Positions 32,760-42,154 of a stretch of 64,000 nucleotides of DNA are shown piece after piece. The DNA is from JALYOC01 sp036675345 (GTDB lineage: Bacteria > Myxococcota > Myxococcia > Myxococcales > Myxococcaceae). The position numbers and the translations under genes are program-made. Positions within the stretch are counted from its first letter, which is position 1, and each line of letters opens with the position of its first letter. Location of the stretch: contig JAKFFE010000009.1 of NCBI GenBank assembly GCA_036675345.1, forward strand, positions 1 to 64,000, given 5' to 3'. Under the pieces are notes generated by a model. The model was not told the DNA's origin. It did no database searches and was given only the letters and a program-made list of their open reading frames with translations.

Positions 32760-32840
32760 CCGCCACGATAATCGGGGCCTGCCCTCCCTGCCCGCGATCC
32801 GACGGCCCCGACCCACCCGCCACCGGTGAGAACCGCCGCC

Positions 32841-34688
32841 TCAGTCCTCGCGGCGGATCGGCGGCAGCGACTTTTCCGAGCCGGTGGTGCCGGGCGCCGG
32901 CCAGATCAGGCTGGCCACCTGGAAGCGCTCGCGGTCGAAGCCATCGAAGCTGGGCGCGGTCTCCGCCTCCAGCCGAGCTTCGTCCGAGTCACCCAGGGCG
33001 GCGAACAGGTCCTCTCCCACCAGCGCCTCCAGCCGGTCCACCGAGACCCGGTTCTGCTGCAGCAAGAGCACCTGGTCGTTGGCGGTCTCCGCCCGGGGCA
33101 GGTCCTTGCGGTTGGGGAGCAGGTACGCGTACGCCTTCTGCGTCCCGTCCGGCAGCCTCACCAGCACCGCCTTGAAGAAGTGGGTGGGGACGGCGACGAA
33201 CTTCTTCCCGTCCTTGCCGATCCACTGCTTCTGGTCCTCGGGCAGCGGCTTGCCTTGCGGGTCCAGGAACAGCCCGCCGGTGAAGATCGTGCTCTTGCCG
33301 CGGGTGGCCTGGGTCAGCTCCCAGGTCGCCTGCTCCAGCATCTCCCAGGCCGCCTGGTTCAGCTCCGGGGTCTGGGGGGCGATGTTGGAGAGCAGCATCG
33401 ACTCGTCCATCGACTCCTGGTTCACCGAGTCGCGCGCCGGCTTCTGGTGCCCGCGGTCGAACCCGCTGCCGGTGTAGTCGCGATCGAAGGACCCCAGGTT
33501 GCCCAGCTCCGGATCGGTCTTGAAGTCGCTGGGGCGCACCACCCCCGCCGGCCGCTCAGCCACGTCGGCGGCGGAGAGCTGGTAGGAGACCCAGTTCGGC
33601 ACCCGGTTCGGGCTGCCGGACGAGATGCGCATGTAGTCCTTGGTCAGCAGCAGGCTCTGGTCGGGCAGGCCACCGGTGCTGAGCAGATCCCCCTCGCCGG
33701 TGTGGTCGGCGATCCGGCTGGCGAAGGGCGCCGCCTTCTGGTCCGGCATCCACAGGGTCTGGGCGCTGGCCGAGCCGGCCTTCACGGTGGTCAGGTAGGC
33801 GTTGAGCTCGACTCCGCCCAGCTGACCGTCCCCGTCCCCGTCCGCCCGCGCCGCCAGGTCCCTCTGCCAGCCGTCCTCGAAGGAGGAGACCGCCTTCACC
33901 CCGCCCGCGGCCTTCACCGCGTCGCGCTGCACCTGCATCGCGGAGCTGGTCAGGAACGCCAGGTCGTCCGGATCCGCCAGGTAGCCATCCAGCTCGGCGA
34001 CGGTGACCTTCCCGTCCGGCGCGCCGGTCTTGGCGTCCGCGGCCGCCAGCAACCGGGTCTGCCACTCGCCCTGCTTCCAGCCGAAGCGGGAGGCGAGCTC
34101 GGAGATCGCCACCGGCTGGCCGTTGGGGACCGGGCGGGCCTGGGTCTTGCCGCTGACCGCCACCGCCCAGTTGTCCAGCATCCCCTCGGCGTGGGAGCCC
34201 GCGTTCTCCACGGTGATCGTCCACTCGCCGCGGGAATCCTCGCCGGCAAACGCCTGGGAGAGATCGAACGGGCCGGTGAGGTTGGGGACTCCGCCGCCTT
34301 CGCGGTTGGAGACGGTGACACTCTTGCCCGAGGGGCTGCTGAGCTTGACGACCAGGTCCCCGCGATCCGGGTGCTGGAGGTCCAGGTCCAGCACCAGCCC
34401 GGAGAGGTCGACGTTCACGCCGACCGTGACCTTGGCGGAGACGGTGCTCTCCGCGCCGAACTTGATCATCGGCTTGGCGAAGATCCGCTGCGACAGCGGC
34501 AGCACCCCCGCCTGGGAGTCAGCGGCCGCGGCCTGCTGGAAGGTGTCCGCCACCGCCGGGGGCACCACCGCGTTGGCCACCGCCGCGCGGGGGACGCTCG
34601 TCTCCGTCGGCCGCGAGGGAGTCAGCGGCCGGGAGAGTGGGCTGTCGAGGCGGAGGGTCACAGGAGGGCCTGTCGAGATTATCGCCAA
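32841..34688 (-). CDS. DNA/RNA non-specific endonuclease with P-domain and EF-hands
   Basis: 615 residues from TTG 34688 (GTG 34661 also possible). Residues about 70-180 form a proprotein-convertase P-domain (VNVDLSGLVLDLDLQHPDRG, ENAGSHAEGMLDNWAVAVSG). Two EF-hand-like loops follow at 218-232 and 282-295 (DGDGDGQL). The C-terminal NucA/EndoG-type nuclease has DRGH at 411-414 with general base H414, and the Mg-binding Asn in MLLSNIAPQ. The calcium modules suggest an extracellular enzyme, yet no standard signal peptide is visible, so export would use another route. It could serve in nucleic acid scavenging or prey killing. Confidence 0.85.
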   Translation of the reverse strand: MAIISTGPPVTLRLDSPLSRPLTPSRPTETSVPRAAVANAVVPPAVADTFQQAAAADSQAGVLPLSQRIFAKPMIKFGAESTVSAKVTVGVNVDLSGLVLDLDLQHPDRGDLVVKLSSPSGKSVTVSNREGGGVPNLTGPFDLSQAFAGEDSRGEWTITVENAGSHAEGMLDNWAVAVSGKTQARPVPNGQPVAISELASRFGWKQGEWQTRLLAAADAKTGAPDGKVTVAELDGYLADPDDLAFLTSSAMQVQRDAVKAAGGVKAVSSFEDGWQRDLAARADGDGDGQLGGVELNAYLTTVKAGSASAQTLWMPDQKAAPFASRIADHTGEGDLLSTGGLPDQSLLLTKDYMRISSGSPNRVPNWVSYQLSAADVAERPAGVVRPSDFKTDPELGNLGSFDRDYTGSGFDRGHQKPARDSVNQESMDESMLLSNIAPQTPELNQAAWEMLEQATWELTQATRGKSTIFTGGLFLDPQGKPLPEDQKQWIGKDGKKFVAVPTHFFKAVLVRLPDGTQKAYAYLLPNRKDLPRAETANDQVLLLQQNRVSVDRLEALVGEDLFAALGDSDEARLEAETAPSFDGFDRERFQVASLIWPAPGTTGSEKSLPPIRRED

Positions 34689-34784
34689 TCGAGAGAGCCC
34701 GGTTGCCTACCTCCACCCCCATTTCCGTACGGTTCGTGATTCCGGAGGGTTGCGTCAGGACCTGGGCTTGGCTTGGATGGGCCC

Positions 34785-35288
34785 GTGAACCCCAACCCGC
34801 CCCCTCCGCCTCCCCCCTCCTTCGATGCTCCCTCCGAGACCACCACCTGGTGGCAGCGGAACAAGAAGTGGGCAATTCCAGTGGGTTGTCTGGGGTTGGC
34901 GGTGGTCGTCGGCTGCTGCGGCCTGGCCGGGGTGATGGGGATGGGATTCACCAAGCTGGCCGCCTTCGGCAAGGAGCAGGTGGCCACCATCCAGGTGATC
35001 CACACCCAGGCCACCGCGCGGGTGGAGGCCAGCCAGGCGGTCCGGGATCACCTGGGCGAGCCGATCTCGGTGGGGGCGGTCCAGTCCCCCAACTACCGTG
35101 CGGTCAACGGCGAGGTCAGCTACTCGTTCGAGATCCCGGTCAGCGGTCCCAAGGGAGAGCTGCTCGTCGAGGGACGGGCCCACGCCGACGGCTCCGGTCA
35201 GCCGCTGCGGTTGCGCTCGCTGGCCTTCGACAACGGCACCAACAACGTCGAGCTGCTGGACGACGAAGTGGACCCCGCAGCGGAGTGA
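34785..35288 (+). CDS. Coa1-like/DUF membrane protein with poly-Pro N-terminus
   Basis: 167 residues from GTG 34785; TTG 34773 is an alternative. A Pro-rich cytoplasmic leader precedes one membrane helix (WAIPVGCLGLAVVVGCCGLAG), then a domain with VRDHLGEPISVG, YSFEIPVSGPKGELLVEG and LRLRSLAFD. This resembles the Coa1/cytochrome-oxidase-assembly-factor-like domain common in bacteria as an uncharacterised module. A role in cytochrome oxidase assembly is only a family suggestion; no oxidase genes are nearby. Confidence 0.65.
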   Translation: MNPNPPPPPPPSFDAPSETTTWWQRNKKWAIPVGCLGLAVVVGCCGLAGVMGMGFTKLAAFGKEQVATIQVIHTQATARVEASQAVRDHLGEPISVGAVQSPNYRAVNGEVSYSFEIPVSGPKGELLVEGRAHADGSGQPLRLRSLAFDNGTNNVELLDDEVDPAAE

Positions 35289-35301
35289 TCGCAACGCGCC
35301 G

Positions 35302-35372
35302 GGTCAATAAAGGGGACAGGCTACATTTTCGACTCAGCGCGCCCAAAATGTAGCCTGTCCCCTTTATTGACC
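35302..35372. repeat. REP-like 28-bp perfect hairpin
   Basis: GGTCAATAAAGGGGACAGGC plus eight more bases (35302-35329) is exactly inverted at 35345-35372, with a 15-base loop. The GGGGACAGGCTAC word is characteristic of the REP palindromes mobilised by RAYT (TnpA-REP, Y1) transposases. It lies between two convergent genes, so it may also end both transcripts. Confidence 0.85.
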
Positions 35373-35379
35373 GGTTGCG

Positions 35380-35882
35380 TCAGTCCCGGTCGCTCAGCAG
35401 CGCCCGTAGCTGGCGTTCGTTCTGGGGGGCGAAGAAGCGCTCCTTGAGCAGCCCCGGCAGCAGGTGCTTTCCCACGCACCACAGCTGCTGGGCGTCGTCC
35501 CGGTCTCCCAGGTCGGCCACTGCGCGGGCCGCCGGATCCTCCCGGAACAGGTCGTTGAGGTTGTGCACCAGGGCCCGGACGTCGGGGACGCTCCAGCGTT
35601 CGGTGGTGCCGGCGCCGAAGCGGACCAGCAGCTCCGGCTCCGGGCGGTCCCGAACGTCCTCCACCCGCAGGCCCTTGGCCCCTCCGCCGATCGTCAGGCA
35701 GAGCGCGCCAATCGCCTCGTCCGGCCGCACATCCAGCGCCACCGAGAGCCCGCCCTGCAGGGCTCCCAGCTCGCACAGCAGCGGCAGGACGTTCTCCGGC
35801 CGCGCGCCCTTCACCTTCTCCTCCAGCGGGGCGGGACTGCCCAACAGCAGCCCCAGCCCGCTTAGCCGCTCGAGGATCCGGC

Positions 35883-35886
<4 letters not shown>
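35380..35886 (-). CDS. Hypothetical protein downstream of ychF
   Basis: 168 residues overlapping the ychF stop by four bases (ATGA), so probably translated with it. Composition is that of a soluble alpha/beta protein (VKGARPENVLPLLCELGALQ, ELLVRFGAGTTERWSVPDVR). No signal peptide or known domain recognised. It ends eight bases from the REP-like hairpin. Confidence 0.65.
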
Positions 35887-36992
<1,106 letters not shown>

Positions 36993-37032
36993 GGTGGTGC
37001 TACCTCTTTGGCCAAATAGGATCCCGCACGGC

Positions 37033-37066
37033 GAAGGCCGGAGACTGCTTCTAGTCCCCGGCCTTC
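37033..37066 (-). terminator. Terminator hairpin after atpF
   Basis: GAAGGCCGGGGACT pairs with AGTCTCCGGCCTTC over 14 positions (one G-U) around a 6-base loop, on the minus strand between the atpF stop and the ychF start. No T tract follows. It probably ends most atp operon transcripts before ychF. Confidence 0.65.
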
Positions 37067-37106
37067 CGTCCTGCATGGCGCCCGCTCGGACGCCGTGCGG
37101 TCAAAA

Positions 37107-37637
37107 CTAGACGCGCGCCGAGCCGTTGCCCTTGGGCAGGCCGTCGATGAACTGGGTGGCCAGCTGGCGGTGCTTGGCGTCGTCCAGACGCTCACCCAGC
37201 AGCTTCTCGGCGGCGGCCAGGGCCAGGTCCACCGCGGAGGTCTTCACCTCGGCCAGGGCCTTGAGCTTCTCCTCGTTGATCTGCCGGCGGGCGTTGAGGA
37301 TCTCCTCGTCCGCCTTCTTGCGTGCGTCCGCCATCACCTGCTCGCGGAACTTCTCCAGGTCCGCCTGGCTCTTGCGCATCATGTCCGCGGCCTCGCGGCG
37401 GGCGTCGGCGATGGCGGTGCGCTGCTCGGCCAGCAGGCGCTCGGCCTCGGCGCGCTCGCGCTTGGCGGACTCCACCGCGTTGGTGATCTGCTTCTCGCGC
37501 TCCTCGACCAGGCTGAGCACCGGCCCCCACGCCTTCCAGCGCAGGACCACGGCGACCAGGATGAAGGTCACGAGCGTCCAGAAGATGAGGCCGGGGCGAA
37601 TCTCGGTCAGCGAGGAAGCGAGCAGGAGGAGCGACAT
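37107..37637 (-). CDS. atpF: ATP synthase F0 subunit b
   Basis: 176 residues. One N-terminal membrane helix (PGLIFWTLVTFILVAVVLRW) is followed by a long amphipathic coiled coil (REKQITNAVESAKRERAEAE onward), the layout of the peripheral stalk b subunit. Only one b gene is present, so the stalk is probably a b homodimer. The delta, alpha, gamma, beta and epsilon genes that usually follow are absent here, indicating a split ATP synthase locus. Confidence 0.95.
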   Translation of the reverse strand: MSLLLLASSLTEIRPGLIFWTLVTFILVAVVLRWKAWGPVLSLVEEREKQITNAVESAKRERAEAERLLAEQRTAIADARREAADMMRKSQADLEKFREQVMADARKKADEEILNARRQINEEKLKALAEVKTSAVDLALAAAEKLLGERLDDAKHRQLATQFIDGLPKGNGSARV

Positions 37638-37734
37638 GGTGAGCCCTCTAGGTGAGACGAAAACGGGTGTGGGGAAGGGCCCGCGCCGCCCCTCTCATCG
37701 AGGGTGAGACGCGGACCCCACCGGGTCCTGCTCC

Positions 37735-37965
37735 TTACGCCTTGTTGGCGAGGAGGATGCAGATCACGAGGCCGAACAGGGCCGCGCCTTCGATCATCGC
37801 CGCGGCGATGATCATGGTGGTCCGGATGTCACCACCGGAGGCCGGCTGACGGGCAGTGCCGTCCATGGCGGCGGCGGCCAGACGGCCGATGCCGTAGCCG
37901 GCACCGATGACGGCCAGACCGGCGCCAAGGCCGGCAGCGAGGAACGCGAGAGCGAGGTTGGTCAT
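37735..37965 (-). CDS. atpE: ATP synthase F0 subunit c
   Basis: 76 residues forming a two-helix hairpin (LAFLAAGLGAGLAVIGAGYG; MIIAAAMIEGAALFGLVICI) with the polar loop ARQP and ion-binding Glu59. The residue after Glu is Gly rather than Ser/Thr, and there is no Gln in helix 1, which points to proton and not sodium specificity. It makes the rotor ring. Confidence 0.96.
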   Translation of the reverse strand: MTNLALAFLAAGLGAGLAVIGAGYGIGRLAAAAMDGTARQPASGGDIRTTMIIAAAMIEGAALFGLVICILLANKA

Positions 37966-38038
37966 GGGAGTTTCTGCAGCTTTCTGAAGTTGGACCCGCT
38001 TGTCCGGGGGGGTCGTGGATGCCCATCGGGTGCTACCT

Positions 38039-38061
38039 CCGGCGGCCTTTCGAACCGCCGG
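38039..38061 (-). promoter_or_regulatory. Intercistronic hairpin between atpB and atpE
   Basis: CCGGCGG and CCGCCGG form a perfect 7-bp stem around a 9-base loop in the 111-base gap after the atpB stop. A hairpin before the c-subunit gene could stabilise the downstream message or tune its high expression, as known for other atp operons. Confidence 0.4.
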
Positions 38062-38076
38062 GTCTGGTCGGAAGAA

Positions 38077-39120
38077 CTACGCGTGCGCCTTACCGTGATC
38101 GTGGTTGTGGGCGCCTTCCTTATGGTGATCCGCATGGTCGTCCTGCGCGCCATGCCCGTGGTCGTCGTGATGCGCCACGGCCACGCCCATTCCGATGAAC
38201 AGCGCGGAGAGCATGGTGAAGATGTAGGCCTGGACGAAGGCGACGAACAGCTCCAGGAAGTAGATGGCCAGGGCCAGCGGCACCGAGATGATCGCCACCG
38301 CCGGGTGCTGGAGGATGAAGATCAGCCCCAGCAGGAAGAAGATCACCACGTGGCCGGCCAGCATGTTGGCGAAGAGCCGGACGGTGAGCGCGAAGGGCTT
38401 GGTGAACAGGCCCAGGATCTCCACCGGGACCATGATCGGCCACAGCGCCCAGTGCACCCCACCGGTGAGGTGCTTGAGGAAGGGGCCGATCCCCGCCGCC
38501 TTGATGCTGGCGTACTGGGTGAGGAAGAAGGTGCACAGCGCCATCGCCAGGGTGACCGCCAGGTTGGCGGTGGCGGTGGCCATCCAGGGGAACAGCCCCA
38601 GCAGGTTCATGAACAGGATGAAGAAGAACGCGCTGAGCAGGTACGGGGTGTAGCGGGGCCCGTACTCCTTGCCGATGTTCTTGATCGCGATCTCATCGCG
38701 CACGAACACCACCAGCAGCTCGATGAAGTTGGCCGCCTTGCCCTTGGCGACCAGCTCCTTCTTGTTCCGGTGGGGGAAGAGGAACATCACCAGCAACAGC
38801 AGCGCCGCGGCGATCCACATCATCACCGTGTGCTTGGTGATCGAGAGGTCCAGGCACTCGGTGAGCGGGGCGTGGGCGTGGATGTCCGCCGGGCAGCCGG
38901 CGCCGCCGATCGGGATCCGGATCACCGGCAGGTGGATCAGCGGGTTGCCGCCAGGAGCGCCGAGCGGGATCTCGAACTCGTACTCCGACGAGTCGCTCAC
39001 GTGGTGCATGATGTAGCCGGGGACGTCGTCGCCGCCGCCGGCGCCGAAGGCCACCGCGCCCGTCAGCAAGGCCACCACCGCCACCACGCCGCGCGCCACC
39101 GTCATCGCCATCCCGCGCAT
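38077..39120 (-). CDS. atpB: ATP synthase F0 subunit a with His-rich tail
   Basis: 347 residues. An N-terminal signal-like segment (VVAVVALLTGAVAFGAGGG) and a periplasmic stretch of about 70 residues precede the core membrane domain. The essential Arg lies in FALTVRLFANMLAGH, and the final helices are ALAIYFLELFVAFVQAYIFT. After the last helix comes a tail of about 30 residues with 11 His and several Asp (HHDDHGHGAQDD, HADHHKEG), not part of canonical subunit a. The tail could bind metal or buffer protons. It overlaps the atpI stop by one base. Confidence 0.95.
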   Translation of the reverse strand: MRGMAMTVARGVVAVVALLTGAVAFGAGGGDDVPGYIMHHVSDSSEYEFEIPLGAPGGNPLIHLPVIRIPIGGAGCPADIHAHAPLTECLDLSITKHTVMMWIAAALLLLVMFLFPHRNKKELVAKGKAANFIELLVVFVRDEIAIKNIGKEYGPRYTPYLLSAFFFILFMNLLGLFPWMATATANLAVTLAMALCTFFLTQYASIKAAGIGPFLKHLTGGVHWALWPIMVPVEILGLFTKPFALTVRLFANMLAGHVVIFFLLGLIFILQHPAVAIISVPLALAIYFLELFVAFVQAYIFTMLSALFIGMGVAVAHHDDHGHGAQDDHADHHKEGAHNHDHGKAHA

Positions 39121-39527
39121 CAGACTGCTCCTCCCGAGACGTGCCGCTGCTTGTGGACCGCCAGTGCGTAGCGGATCTCCACGGCCTGCAGCACGAAATA
39201 CCCACCAAAGAATCCGGCCACCATCGCCACGCCCGACAACCCCGCCGACATCCCCCACAGCATCGCCACCGTCAGGGCGACCAGGCGGAGGAAGAACACC
39301 GCCACCACCATCAGCAGCGCGAAGTTCAGATCGCGCTCCACCGCGTTGCGCTTGAGCCACAGCGACAAGAAGCCGGTCACCACCACCACCGCCACCCCCA
39401 CCAGCGCCCCACTCCGCGCCTCCGGAGTGCGGGAGAAGTACATCGCCCCCGCCCAACCCAACAGGCCCACCAGCGCCACCACCGCGGCGTACCGGGCCAG
39501 CTGTTGCTGTCGTGCGGCCAGCTTCAC
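39120..39527 (-). CDS. atpI: ATP synthase subunit I (AtpI-like)
   Basis: 135 residues from GTG 39527, with GAGAGGAAGAA just upstream. Four hydrophobic helices (YAAVVALVGLLGWAGAMYF, GALVGVAVVVVTGFLSLWL, FALLMVVAVFFLRLVALTV, VAMVAGFFGGYFVLQ) match the small AtpI/ATP synthase I protein that helps assemble the c-ring. It overlaps the atpZ stop and abuts atpB, as expected for an operon leader gene. Confidence 0.8.
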   Translation of the reverse strand: MKLAARQQQLARYAAVVALVGLLGWAGAMYFSRTPEARSGALVGVAVVVVTGFLSLWLKRNAVERDLNFALLMVVAVFFLRLVALTVAMLWGMSAGLSGVAMVAGFFGGYFVLQAVEIRYALAVHKQRHVSGGAV

Positions 39528-39802
39528 TTCTTCCTCTCTGCTTCCTTGCCCAGCCGCAGCGCGGTGCGGATGAAGGCGTAGAACCCGACCACGATCCCCA
39601 GCACCGACAACCCCACCAGTCCCCACGGCGTGGTCCCGAACTGCCGGTCCACCCACATCCCGCCCAACACCCCCACCACACAGCCGCCGATCATCTTCCA
39701 CACCGCGCCCACCCACGGCTGGGCGGCGCGCATCTGCCGCGCCATCGAGGAGAGTTCAGCGTCCTCGTGCGGGGTTCGTGGATCTCGGCCCTGCTCGCCC
39801 AC
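39524..39802 (-). CDS. AtpZ/AtpI-family F0 accessory protein
   Basis: 92 residues from GTG 39802, selected because AAGGAG lies five bases upstream. Two membrane helices (VWKMIGGCVVGVLGGMWVD, LVGLSVLGIVVGFYAFIRTA) with the WVDRQFGTTPWG loop match AtpZ-type proteins (PF09527), which accompany AtpI and have been linked to Mg/Ca transport. It is the first gene of the atp run; its promoter should lie in 39803-40044. Confidence 0.82.
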   Translation of the reverse strand: MGEQGRDPRTPHEDAELSSMARQMRAAQPWVGAVWKMIGGCVVGVLGGMWVDRQFGTTPWGLVGLSVLGIVVGFYAFIRTALRLGKEAERKK

Positions 39803-40044
39803 GAAAACTCCTTGGAACACGACCACTTCCATCAAAAGCGGCGGCGTCCTAGCACCCGGGGACGGGGCTCCGCAATCTCCAATCCCCCGGGAGGGACCGG
39901 GCCGCGGTTACCGGTGCGTTAACGTTTGGTTGCGGCGGGCCGGGAGGGTGGCCGGCCGGGTGCGGACGCGGGTCGCCGGCGGCGGGTGGCTCCAGCCTTG
40001 GAGGCGAGCCAACCCGCTGAAATCATTGCCCGGATAGAGGGAGA

Positions 40045-40608
40045 TCAGGCGGCGGCGGACACCGGCTCTTCGATCAGCCGGACCCGGAGCTTGGCCAACA
40101 GCGCCGCCTCCACCTGGCGGACCCGTTCGCCGGTGATCCCGAAGCGCTTGGCCAAGGTGGCCAGGGACAGCGGATCCTCGTCGGTCATCAGCCGCTCCTG
40201 CAGCAGGGCCCGCTCCCGGGCATCCAGGCCGTCCCAGGACGAGGAGAGCACCTCCCGCAGCCGCTGCAGCGCCTGGGCCTGGTCCAGCGACTGCTCCGGG
40301 GTCGGCCGCAGACTGGGGAGGGTGTCCAGCACCGCGGCCTCGTCGGTGGGAGCGCTGACCTTCCGCCGGGCCAGGTAGCCCCGCACATAGCTCTTCATCC
40401 ACAAGGTGGCGTAGACCGCGAACGGCCGGCCCCGGTCCTCGTAGCGCTGGGCGGCGCGCAGCAGCCCCAAGGTGGCCTCGCCCTCCAGGTCCTGGAGGGG
40501 AAGGCCGCTGAACCGGTAGCGCCTGGCCACCGTCTTGGTCAGCTCCAGGTGTTCCAGCACCCGCGCTCGCGCCGCGTCGTTCAGCCGTCCAAACCCCAGG
40601 TCTTGCAT
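40045..40608 (-). CDS. Small sigma-70-family RNA polymerase sigma factor
   Basis: 187 residues with a strong GGGAGGAA site. Region 2 is clear (LQDLEGEATLGLLRAAQRYE, then FAVYATLWMKSYVRGYLARR), and region 4 ends in a helix-turn-helix (LATLAKRFGITGERVRQVEA). Region 1 and most of region 3 are missing, so it is far shorter than RpoH or RpoD but is more RpoH-like in its sequence than ECF-like. It is divergent from a LysR-type gene. What it transcribes is unknown, and no anti-sigma factor is adjacent. Confidence 0.85.
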   Translation of the reverse strand: MQDLGFGRLNDAARARVLEHLELTKTVARRYRFSGLPLQDLEGEATLGLLRAAQRYEDRGRPFAVYATLWMKSYVRGYLARRKVSAPTDEAAVLDTLPSLRPTPEQSLDQAQALQRLREVLSSSWDGLDARERALLQERLMTDEDPLSLATLAKRFGITGERVRQVEAALLAKLRVRLIEEPVSAAA

Positions 40609-40692
40609 TGTTTCCTCCCGGCGCGAACTGCAGCGCCGGTACAGGTGTAATGCGGCCCTGGCTCTTGGAAATGAGGGAGTTTGTGGAGATCT

Positions 40693-40709
40693 CTTAGGTT
40701 TTCCCTAAG
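40693..40709. promoter_or_regulatory. Inverted repeat next to LysR-type start
   Basis: CTTAGG-TTTTC-CCTAAG is a perfect 6-bp inverted repeat whose right arm overlaps the AAGG ribosome binding site of the regulator at 40719. It may be an autoregulatory operator or a translation-blocking hairpin. Confidence 0.4.
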
Positions 40710-40718
40710 GATGTGTGC

Positions 40719-41627
40719 ATGGCGATCGGCTGGCTGAACTACCACCACCTGCTCTACTTCTGGACCGTGGCCCGGACCGGTTCGCTGGCCCGCGCCGCCG
40801 CCGAGCTGAAGCTGGCCCAGCCCACCATCAGCGCGCAGATCAAGCAGCTGGAGGAGACCCTGGGCTACGCGCTGTTCGAGCGGCAGGGACGGCGGCTGGT
40901 GCTGACCGGGGTGGGCCGCACGGTGATGCGCTACGCGGATGAGATCTTCCGGCTGGGGAACGAGCTGAAGAGCGTGGTCGCCGGCGCCCCCGCCGGCCGG
41001 CAGCTGCGGCTGGAGGTGGGGGTGGCGGACGTGGTCCCCAAGGTGGTGGCCGAGGCGCTGATCCGCCCCGCCCTGGACGCCACCCTGCCCTTGCGGCTGG
41101 TGTGCCGGGAGGGGCCGGTGAAGCAGCTGCTGGCCTCGCTGGCGCTGCACGAGGTGGACGTGGTGATCGCCGACGCGCCCGCCGGCGAGCAGTTCAGCGT
41201 CCGGGTCTTCAACCACTTGCTGGGAAAGTCCGGGACCTCCTTCTTCGCCGCCCCGGCGCTGGCCGGCCTCCAGCAGAAGTTCCCCCAATCGCTCCACGGG
41301 GCGCCGCTGCTGGTGCCCTCGGACGCCAGCGCGATCCGCGCCCGGCTGGAGCACTGGTTCGCCCGGCAGTCGGTCCACCCGGTGGTGGCCGGAGAGTTCG
41401 ACGACAGCGCCCTGCTCACCGCCTTTGGCCAGCGCGGGCTGGGGGTGTTCGCGATGCCCTCGGTGATCGAGGCCGAGGTGTGCCGCCAGTTCCACGTGAC
41501 GGTGATTGGCCGCACCGAGGAGATCGTCTCCTCCTTCTACGCGGTGTCCGCCGAGCGGAAGCTGCGCCACCCCTCGGTGGTGGCCCTGGCGGAGACCGCC
41601 CGGCACGAGCTGTTCCGCGGCGAGTAG
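40719..41627 (+). CDS. LysR-family regulator, NhaR-like
   Basis: 302 residues from ATG 40719; GTG 40713 adds two codons. The N-terminus WLNYHHLLYFWTVARTGSLA, with the helix-turn-helix AAAELKLAQPTISAQIKQLE, is closest to NhaR among LysR regulators. The effector domain spans about 90-295 (LRLEVGVADVVPKVVAEALI). NhaR controls sodium/proton antiport and adhesin genes in E. coli; no antiporter is adjacent here, so the target is unknown. Confidence 0.85.
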   Translation: MAIGWLNYHHLLYFWTVARTGSLARAAAELKLAQPTISAQIKQLEETLGYALFERQGRRLVLTGVGRTVMRYADEIFRLGNELKSVVAGAPAGRQLRLEVGVADVVPKVVAEALIRPALDATLPLRLVCREGPVKQLLASLALHEVDVVIADAPAGEQFSVRVFNHLLGKSGTSFFAAPALAGLQQKFPQSLHGAPLLVPSDASAIRARLEHWFARQSVHPVVAGEFDDSALLTAFGQRGLGVFAMPSVIEAEVCRQFHVTVIGRTEEIVSSFYAVSAERKLRHPSVVALAETARHELFRGE

Positions 41628-41679
41628 GCGGCTGTGGGTGTGACGCCTGCGTAGTCAGCGCGAATTGCGTCTGTCTAGG

Positions 41680-42036
41680 ATGGGCGGTCTGGACCCCACC
41701 GTGACCGACCTCCCGACCCGCGTCGTTCCCCGGCTCAAGACGTCGTTGACCTTCCACCTTCCCGACGGCTGGCGTGGCGAGGTGGTGGATCTCTCCGCCA
41801 CCGGGCTGCGGATCCGCTGCGTGGCGGTGCTGGAGAAGAACCTGGAGTTCGAGGGCACCCTGGTGCTCCAGGACGGAAAGCAGATCCCGCTTCCGGTCCG
41901 GGTGGTGTGGATCCGGCTCCCCGACCACGCGGGCTACCTGCCCGGCGAGGTCGGCTTCGAGCTGCTCCAGGTCCCCAACGAGTACCACTCCGAGCTGGCC
42001 CGGCTGTTCGCCGAAGCCCAGGGCGGCGAGCACTAG
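41680..42036 (+). CDS. PilZ-domain c-di-GMP receptor
   Basis: 118 residues from ATG 41680 (GTG 41701 also possible). The two c-di-GMP-binding signatures are complete: RVVPR (RxxxR, residues 14-18) and DLSATGLRI ((D/N)xSxxG), followed by a six-strand barrel ending GEVGFELLQVP. As a stand-alone PilZ protein it probably transmits c-di-GMP levels to motility, polysaccharide or another partner. A short hairpin follows the stop. Confidence 0.88.
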   Translation: MGGLDPTVTDLPTRVVPRLKTSLTFHLPDGWRGEVVDLSATGLRIRCVAVLEKNLEFEGTLVLQDGKQIPLPVRVVWIRLPDHAGYLPGEVGFELLQVPNEYHSELARLFAEAQGGEH

Positions 42037-42060
42037 CTGCCCGCTGCGCCCGGCAGCTTT
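42036..42060 (+). terminator. Weak terminator after PilZ gene
   Basis: GCTGCC pairs with GGCAGC across ten bases, followed directly by TTT. The stem is only six base pairs but sits exactly at the stop codon, between convergent genes. Confidence 0.35.
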
Positions 42061-42154
42061 CGCCAGGCCTCCGACCGCGCTTGCACCCGGCTTCAGGCGC
42101 CCCCTCCTCGCAGCCTCCCTCTTCCGGGCAGTCACGAGTCGGGGCAGACCGCCG

